From positions 76,084 through 140,083 of the forward strand of contig JAHDGK010000001.1 in assembly GCA_020627685.1 (NCBI GenBank): a DNA stretch of 64,000 bases, given 5' to 3'. The translations under genes were made by a program, and so were the position numbers. Within the stretch, counting starts at the first letter, position 1; each line of letters begins with the position of its first letter. Positions 59,403-64,000 of this stretch are shown piece by piece. The stretch comes from Granulosicoccus sp. (lineage in GTDB: Bacteria; Pseudomonadota; Gammaproteobacteria; Granulosicoccales; Granulosicoccaceae). Below the pieces are notes generated by a model. The model was not told where the DNA came from. It did no database searches and was given only the letters and a program-made list of their open reading frames with translations.

Positions 59403-60776
59403 CTAAGCACTCAGTTCATAATCTCTCGAACGCAGATGAGTCATTAGCGCCCTTAACTGCGCAGGCTTAACCGGTTTTTGCATCACTTCTAGTCTGCCTT
59501 GATCGGCCATTTTCCATAGTCGCTCCGATGGGTCGGCAGTGACCACAATAGCCGGTATTCTTCGACCGGTTAGTTGCCTGACTATCCGGATAATAGACGT
59601 GCCTCTTTCATTGTCGTTAAGATGCTGGTCGGCAATGATTAGATCCGGTTCCCAGTTGGCTTCATTGTTCAGTGCAAAGAGCGTTTCCTTGGTGGAGCTG
59701 GCAAGCTTTAAATGACATCCCCATTGAGTGAGCAAGGCATCCAGTGCCTGCAAGGCGGCGACGTCATTCTCGACAACCAATACTTTGGAATTTGCGAGCC
59801 TTGCACCACCGAGTTTTTCCGGGTGTCTAAAGCTTGTTTTAGGTTTGGGTGCGGGTGATGGAGTTTCTTTATACGGTAGTTTGAGGCTGAAGCATGAGCC
59901 GTGATCCAGGCGCGAGTTCAGGGTTAATCCTATTCCCAAGGTATTGACCATGCGTTCGACAATAGCCAATCCCAAGCCAAGTCCGGCCGAAGAACCGTCT
60001 ATGTCGCCTCGACCTTGACCAAACCGCTTGAACTCAATAAATATATCTTTATGTCGGTTTTTCTCAATGCCGATCCCTGTGTCGGCGACCCGAATGAGCA
60101 CGTGGTCGCCTCGTTTTCCAGCGGTTAATAGCGCTCCTCCGGTTTTGGTGTAACGAAGCGCATTGGCGACAATATTCTGTATGGTTCGTCTGAGCATCGT
60201 GGGGTCAGACCAAACCGAAAGTCCCGTTAGCCGTACGCGTAATTCCAGATTTCTCACTTGCGCTATCGGTTGGAAGTCAGACGCTATTGATTCAAATAAA
60301 CTGTCTAAAGATACCGTTTGCCATTGTGGTCTGACATCGCCGGCGTCGAGCCTGGACATGTACAACAAGTTTCTTAAAAGCGTATCCATGGTTTCTAAGG
60401 AATGTTCTACCTGCTGGCAAAGCCTATTGCCTTCATCATTGCTTTGCACACTGCTAAGAGTGGACATTAGCAGTAAGGCTGCGTTAAGCGGTTGCAATAC
60501 ATCGTGGCTTGCTGCTGCGAGGAAGCGAGTCTTGGATAGGTTAGCGGTCTCAGCAGCTTCTTTTGCGGTGATGAGTTGCAAATTGGATCGTTCCAGATCG
60601 GCAAGTGTGCTGCTAAGTTCGGCGGTTCTACGCCTAACCTGTTCCTCTAGACTAATCGCTGTTTGGAATAACGAGTAGGCATTGCTTTGTTGGTCAGCGG
60701 AGCGCTCCACCCGACTCATCAATGCTTTGTTTATTTTTCGAAGTTTTTCTAACTCCGTTTTTTCATCACTCGTCAT
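59403..60776 (-). CDS. nahK: Hybrid histidine kinase (NahK/ErcS'-like)
   Basis: 457 residues from the ATG at 60776. An N-terminal coiled coil (EEQVRRRTAELSSTLADLE) leads into HisKA with the phosphorylated His in AAASHDVLQPLNAALLL, a HATPase domain (NIVANALRYTKTGGA, DTGIGI, GLGLAI) and a C-terminal receiver (ADQHLNDNERG). In P. aeruginosa PA1976 has this layout and lies beside nosP and erbR. It forms an operon with the FIST gene 7 bp upstream. Confidence 0.87.
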   Translation of the reverse strand: MTSDEKTELEKLRKINKALMSRVERSADQQSNAYSLFQTAISLEEQVRRRTAELSSTLADLERSNLQLITAKEAAETANLSKTRFLAAASHDVLQPLNAALLLMSTLSSVQSNDEGNRLCQQVEHSLETMDTLLRNLLYMSRLDAGDVRPQWQTVSLDSLFESIASDFQPIAQVRNLELRVRLTGLSVWSDPTMLRRTIQNIVANALRYTKTGGALLTAGKRGDHVLIRVADTGIGIEKNRHKDIFIEFKRFGQGRGDIDGSSAGLGLGLAIVERMVNTLGIGLTLNSRLDHGSCFSLKLPYKETPSPAPKPKTSFRHPEKLGGARLANSKVLVVENDVAALQALDALLTQWGCHLKLASSTKETLFALNNEANWEPDLIIADQHLNDNERGTSIIRIVRQLTGRRIPAIVVTADPSERLWKMADQGRLEVMQKPVKPAQLRALMTHLRSRDYELSA

Positions 60777-60783
60777 GAAGTAT

Positions 60784-62061
60784 TTAAGGTGAGTCGCTAT
60801 TGCTTGTCGGTAAGCCAATAGCTACGCCGGTGAATGTCTGATTTATGTGCATAGAGTTAAATTGTTCGCCATAGGTGTTTATGCCGACAAAGTTCTTTTC
60901 TCTATACAAACTTGAGATTCGATGGGTAGTTTGGCGATGCCTTGCATCTAATTTTCTATAGATACAGTCGAAGCCAAACAGCATTTGTATCTCGCCGATT
61001 TCCTGTTCGATTTCTTCAATCGCGTGACGTGAAGATGCCACCATGCCTTCCGAGCGTGCCACTGTGAGCACCAGGCCGTTATCAATAGCACAGAAAAAAG
61101 TCAGTGACTGGTCATCGTTGAGTTGTTGAATGGAACGGCAGTAATGCTGACCGCCAAATCTAACAATGACTGAATACGAAGCAAAACTGCCTGCGTCGAG
61201 GTCTTGCGGGTCCATTCCTATGGCGCTGGCGTAGGCGACGGCTGCGGGTTCTGCGTTGAACTCACTGACGCAACGTTTGTCCGGATCGGCTTCGGTTACC
61301 ACCAGTTTGTGTTCTGTTGGAACGAAGTTGTTGTTGCTATAAACCTGACACGGAAGCTTGCAATGAATAAGCGTGAGAACCGCAGCGCCGGAGCATGCCT
61401 GGGAGTTAGTAATCTGCCAGGTCTTAACAAACTGTAAATCATCTCCCGCCGAGCCACCGATAAGCGGAATGCCATCGAGGCCTCTGTCGATGGCCAGTGT
61501 CACCGTCTCTTCCGAGTAGGAAAGACCGTCAATAAGATTTAGGGAGAAAATACCGGACTTGTCGTCAGTTTTTTGTAACTTCGTGAGGAAGTGATGACGA
61601 GCATCAGCGGTTTTACGTGCAATGGTTTCCATGCCCATGTGCGCAACATCTCTCATGAGTAGAACATGGACGTCAAACCAACGCTTGGGAAGCAATGTGG
61701 CAATAAAGCCGTTTTCTTGCATTCCGTCGGGTGTCACTTCACCACTGGTTGAGCAGCCTGTAAACAGTAATCCCGGTGCAAGTTCTGCGAGTCCCTCAAC
61801 AAGGTTTTGGCTGTCGTGTCGGGTTAGTGAATAACCAATAATGGCTAAGGCTAGCTCTTGCTTCTGTGCTTCTTGCGCAATAGCTGCGCACAACTCAGCG
61901 GTGTCGGCGGTCTCACTCCACAGCACGACGATGCCACTGCTAAAGCAGGTTCGCGATACCGGATGAGAGTTGTTCGCTAACACGTCAGATAAGAAGCACG
62001 TAAAAGAGTCGTCCCTAGAGTGTGTCACAAAGGGTGTGTGCTGGTGAAGCCCATACAGCAT
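60784..62061 (-). CDS. nosP: FIST domain sensor protein (NosP-like)
   Basis: 425 residues with FIST_N (ALAIIGYSLTRHDSQNLVEGLAEL, LLFTGCSTSGEV) and FIST_C (LDGIPLIGGSAGDDLQF, ASYSVIVRF...GLVLTVARSEG) domains, no signal peptide. In P. aeruginosa the FIST protein NosP binds heme and nitric oxide and controls the co-encoded kinase NahK. The same pair here suggests NO sensing next to the quinoprotein regulon. The N-terminal 30 residues are atypical and Cys-containing. Confidence 0.85.
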   Translation of the reverse strand: MLYGLHQHTPFVTHSRDDSFTCFLSDVLANNSHPVSRTCFSSGIVVLWSETADTAELCAAIAQEAQKQELALAIIGYSLTRHDSQNLVEGLAELAPGLLFTGCSTSGEVTPDGMQENGFIATLLPKRWFDVHVLLMRDVAHMGMETIARKTADARHHFLTKLQKTDDKSGIFSLNLIDGLSYSEETVTLAIDRGLDGIPLIGGSAGDDLQFVKTWQITNSQACSGAAVLTLIHCKLPCQVYSNNNFVPTEHKLVVTEADPDKRCVSEFNAEPAAVAYASAIGMDPQDLDAGSFASYSVIVRFGGQHYCRSIQQLNDDQSLTFFCAIDNGLVLTVARSEGMVASSRHAIEEIEQEIGEIQMLFGFDCIYRKLDARHRQTTHRISSLYREKNFVGINTYGEQFNSMHINQTFTGVAIGLPTSNSDSP

Positions 62062-62099
62062 CTGTTACTCTTAATACACACGAATATTTGAGTCAAAAC

Positions 62100-62456
62100 A
62101 TGAACGAAGCCCCTATTTTTAGAGCCGAGAAGGAGCTTGTAGAACGACCAGATACCGTGCTGAACGGCGTCGGTGCCGATGCGTGGCAGGCTTACAATGC
62201 GATGGAGACCACAAAACGTCGCCATTTTGATCTTCTTGAGATTCTGGATAACAAAAAGAAAAATTACAACATAGATCCAACGGCATTAGATCAGCAGTTA
62301 ATCGCCAATTTGCTCAAGGATCATGACGAACAGGTAAAGCGATTTACCAGCGCCAGCATTGCCTTAAAACAAAATAACGCAGAAGCTCATACCGCTTTAT
62401 TTGAGTATATTGGCGGCATTAACAAAGGAACGGATGACAAGCCCACCACGCATTAG
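62100..62456 (+). CDS. Small conserved hypothetical protein
   Basis: 118 residues, soluble and helical: TTKRRHFDLLEILDNKKKNYN, then QLIANLLKDHDEQVKRFTSAS and NNAEAHTALFEYIGGINKG. Charge pattern suggests a coiled-coil or helical bundle. The ATG at 62100 is chosen because the upstream extension to 62022 would overlap the divergent FIST gene. No family or function recognised. Confidence 0.65.
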   Translation: MNEAPIFRAEKELVERPDTVLNGVGADAWQAYNAMETTKRRHFDLLEILDNKKKNYNIDPTALDQQLIANLLKDHDEQVKRFTSASIALKQNNAEAHTALFEYIGGINKGTDDKPTTH

Positions 62457-62491
62457 TTGCCGAAACCGCCAGTTAGTTTAGCCGCATTAAG

Positions 62492-63586
62492 CTAGTTCAA
62501 GCGCTTGAGTTCGATGCGGCGGTTATCGCCTCGTCCTTTTCGCGTGCGGTTGCTCGCAATCGGGAACCGCTCGCCATATCCAACGGCTCTAATCTGGTTC
62601 GGTCCCACCCCTCTTAACATCAGATAATGTCTGACGGCAGCCGCCCGTTTATCTGAAAGTTTTTGATTGTTCGAGTCACTGCCAGCGTTGTCGGTATGAG
62701 CGGCAATTTCAAACAAATGATCCGGTGCTCTTTGTAGGGCGATAGCTGCACGGTCAAGCACCTGTCTGGATGCTACGTTCAGATAGCTATTGCCGACTTC
62801 AAAATTTATATCTTTTAAAATGACCAGCGGTTGGGAGTCGCAGCCCAATACATCCTCACCCGGGCGTTCTGAGATTATCGGCTCGGCTGCATCAGGAAGG
62901 CAGACATCGCGGTAATCTGGAATTTCATCTTTATCGATATCCGGCGAGCATTCGTCGCTCGGACCAATCACCGCTGCGCAAGGATCAATGACAATAACCG
63001 ACTCAGGGACGATTAATGAAAACTGCACAACCAGGTTGGGAATAGCGCCGCCATTTTGTGAGTAGCTTAAAACGTTGTCATTGTGCTGCCACTGGCCATC
63101 TATGTCATCAACGACATTGGTTTGTCCGTAAGAAATTAGCTTTGCATCGCTGGGTAATACCCAGGTAATGGTGGAGTGAAGAGTGGCTGCATTTTCACTA
63201 TCGACTGCAAAGTGCGCATCTCTGATCGATAATTCTAGAATGCTGTCCTCTAAGGATTCCAAGCCGGTGGTGTATTCATGGCGATATCGACTGATGGCGC
63301 TACCGGACCATAGTGAGAGCGCGTGCGGATTGTGAGCGTGAGCTGCGCTAAAGGTGAGGTGTTCCGGACCTGTAAAGCGTGTGCTTAATGCATCTCGCGT
63401 TTCCGGCAGCTTAAGCAGCAGGAGCTCCTCATCAGTCGACAATGTATGTTGAGCGATATAGTGCCTGCCGTCTTCATCCAGAACGACCAGTAGATCGCTG
63501 CTACTAGCCGCCAGGCTTGGCCGATGGATAAACAGTGCGGCGAAGATGAGCCCCAAGGCTGTGATATGAAGGCGCTGTGGAATCAA
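62492..63586 (-). CDS. OmpA family protein with thrombospondin-3-like motif
   Basis: 364 residues starting at a TTG at 63586, with a signal peptide (HITALGLIFAALFIHRPSLAA). An N-terminal beta-rich domain of about 200 residues is of no known family, then a Ca-binding-like PDIDKDEIPDYRDVCLPD linker, and a C-terminal OmpA peptidoglycan-binding domain with FEIAAHTDNAG, LSDKRAAAVRHYL and GYGERFPIASN...NRRIEL. It tethers the envelope to peptidoglycan. The start codon choice is uncertain. Confidence 0.85.
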   Translation of the reverse strand: MIPQRLHITALGLIFAALFIHRPSLAASSSDLLVVLDEDGRHYIAQHTLSTDEELLLLKLPETRDALSTRFTGPEHLTFSAAHAHNPHALSLWSGSAISRYRHEYTTGLESLEDSILELSIRDAHFAVDSENAATLHSTITWVLPSDAKLISYGQTNVVDDIDGQWQHNDNVLSYSQNGGAIPNLVVQFSLIVPESVIVIDPCAAVIGPSDECSPDIDKDEIPDYRDVCLPDAAEPIISERPGEDVLGCDSQPLVILKDINFEVGNSYLNVASRQVLDRAAIALQRAPDHLFEIAAHTDNAGSDSNNQKLSDKRAAAVRHYLMLRGVGPNQIRAVGYGERFPIASNRTRKGRGDNRRIELKRLN

Positions 63587-63705
63587 GGCTTAAAAATTAA
63601 CCTGGGTTGCGAGAGGGTCAAGCATAGATGAATGCCTGACTATGTAAGATTACGATGAGATGTCACTGAGTCTGCGACCTTGTCAGCTCTTAGGCGCTAG
63701 AAGCT

Positions 63706-63714
63706 TGATACAAT
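63706..63714 (+). promoter_or_regulatory. Extended -10 promoter for trpS
   Basis: TGATACAAT fits the extended -10 consensus (TGnTATAAT) 54 bp before the trpS start; no good -35 hexamer is seen at the normal distance, as is common for this promoter class. Confidence 0.4.
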
Positions 63715-63767
63715 TATACGGTCGAGACCCGCCAAAAGGGTAGGGTTGGAAATAGAACTGCATTGGT

Positions 63768-64000
63768 ATGTCAAAACAAACCTGGCTGACAGGAATCACC
63801 ACCTCCGGTACTCCACACCTCGGAAATTATGTCGGGGCCATTCGTCCGGCTGTCGACGCGAGTCGCAACTTAGATCAGGAAGGGTTTTATTTTCTGGCTG
63901 ATTATCACGCGATGATCAAAAATCAAGATCCAGTGATGTTGCGCGAGTCTCGTCAGGAAATCGCTGCCGCCTGGATAGCTTTGGGTCTGGATACCGACCA
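63768..64000 (+). CDS. trpS: Tryptophanyl-tRNA synthetase, N-terminal part
   Basis: The first 77 codons are present before the window ends. The protein starts [20 protein letters not shown], with TSGTPHLGN as the class I HIGH-like signature, and continues [14 protein letters not shown] and [16 protein letters not shown]. This is the catalytic-domain start of TrpRS, which charges tRNA-Trp. An extended -10 promoter lies 54 bp upstream. Confidence 0.92.
   Translation, partial: MSKQTWLTGITTSGTPHLGNYVGAIRPAVDASRNLDQEGFYFLADYHAMIKNQDPVMLRESRQEIAAAWIALGLDTD

Noticed and set aside
1-64000. CRISPR arrays, rRNA, tRNA, insertion sequences
   Set aside because: I saw no regularly spaced repeats, no rRNA or tRNA-like sequence and no transposase or integrase reading frame. 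Small structured RNAs cannot be excluded without a covariance search.

Overview
The window reads as a chromosomal segment of a free-living, aerobic, metabolically versatile gammaproteobacterium of moderate G+C content. This rests on the housekeeping proteins (PolA, MurI, AmpG, TrpS), a BarA-like hybrid kinase, a NosP/NahK/ErbR-like signalling block and Pseudomonas-style quinoprotein accessory genes. I cannot name a genus. I saw no rRNA, tRNA, CRISPR array, insertion sequence or integrase. Coding density is high, and no gap without a gene exceeds about 300 bases.

Layout. 1-9.6 kb: the end of a hybrid sensor kinase, a LOG-family protein, polA, an MFS carrier, an orphan MerF-like protein, a DUF4142/cupredoxin pair, an AraC regulator and a uracil-DNA-glycosylase-family protein. 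9.8-16.6 kb: an LpxR-like outer-membrane protein, then a tungsten aldehyde oxidoreductase operon (aorA-aorB-aorC-moaD-unknown-moaA). 16.6-19 kb: two periplasmic proteins of the PQQ-dependent alcohol dehydrogenase system. 19-24 kb: a cell-wall recycling neighbourhood (murI, DUF2805, zinc amidase, ampG, a GH84 glucosaminidase, NlpC/P60). 24-30.7 kb: an EamA carrier, a diaminopropionate ammonia-lyase-like enzyme, YedK/SRAP, DeaD, EVE and YHS proteins. 30.8-38.7 kb: an eight-gene minus-strand operon in which a PQQ-associated CXXCW protein leads a MoxR-DUF58-DUF4381-VWA-VWA-TPR-BatD module. 38.8-41.3 kb: a divergent NitT/TauT-type ABC importer. 41.4-45.2 kb: a cytochrome P450 with pcaIJF. 45.3-49.5 kb: YceI, an ECF sigma/anti-sigma pair, an SDR and an unknown secreted protein. 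49.6-51.8 kb: an AraC regulator and pobA. 51.8-58.6 kb: an ABC exporter-type pair, then cytochrome c-550, a binding protein, a SoxYZ fusion, a metallohydrolase and a lanthanide-type PQQ alcohol dehydrogenase. 58.7-62 kb: an ErbR-like regulator and the NahK/NosP pair. 62-64 kb: a small unknown, an OmpA-family protein and the start of trpS.

How it fits together. Three separate stretches (16.6-19, 36.6-41.3 and 51.8-62 kb) hold parts of one quinoprotein alcohol-oxidation system. The dehydrogenase carries the extra Asp of lanthanide enzymes. The MoxR/VWA operon resembles the mxaRSACKL genes that insert metal into methanol dehydrogenase. The tungsten AOR could oxidise the aldehydes produced. PobA, the P450 and PcaIJF point to growth on (methoxy)aromatic compounds through 3-oxoadipate. 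Two ECF-type promoters with identical spacing link the sigma factor to YceI.
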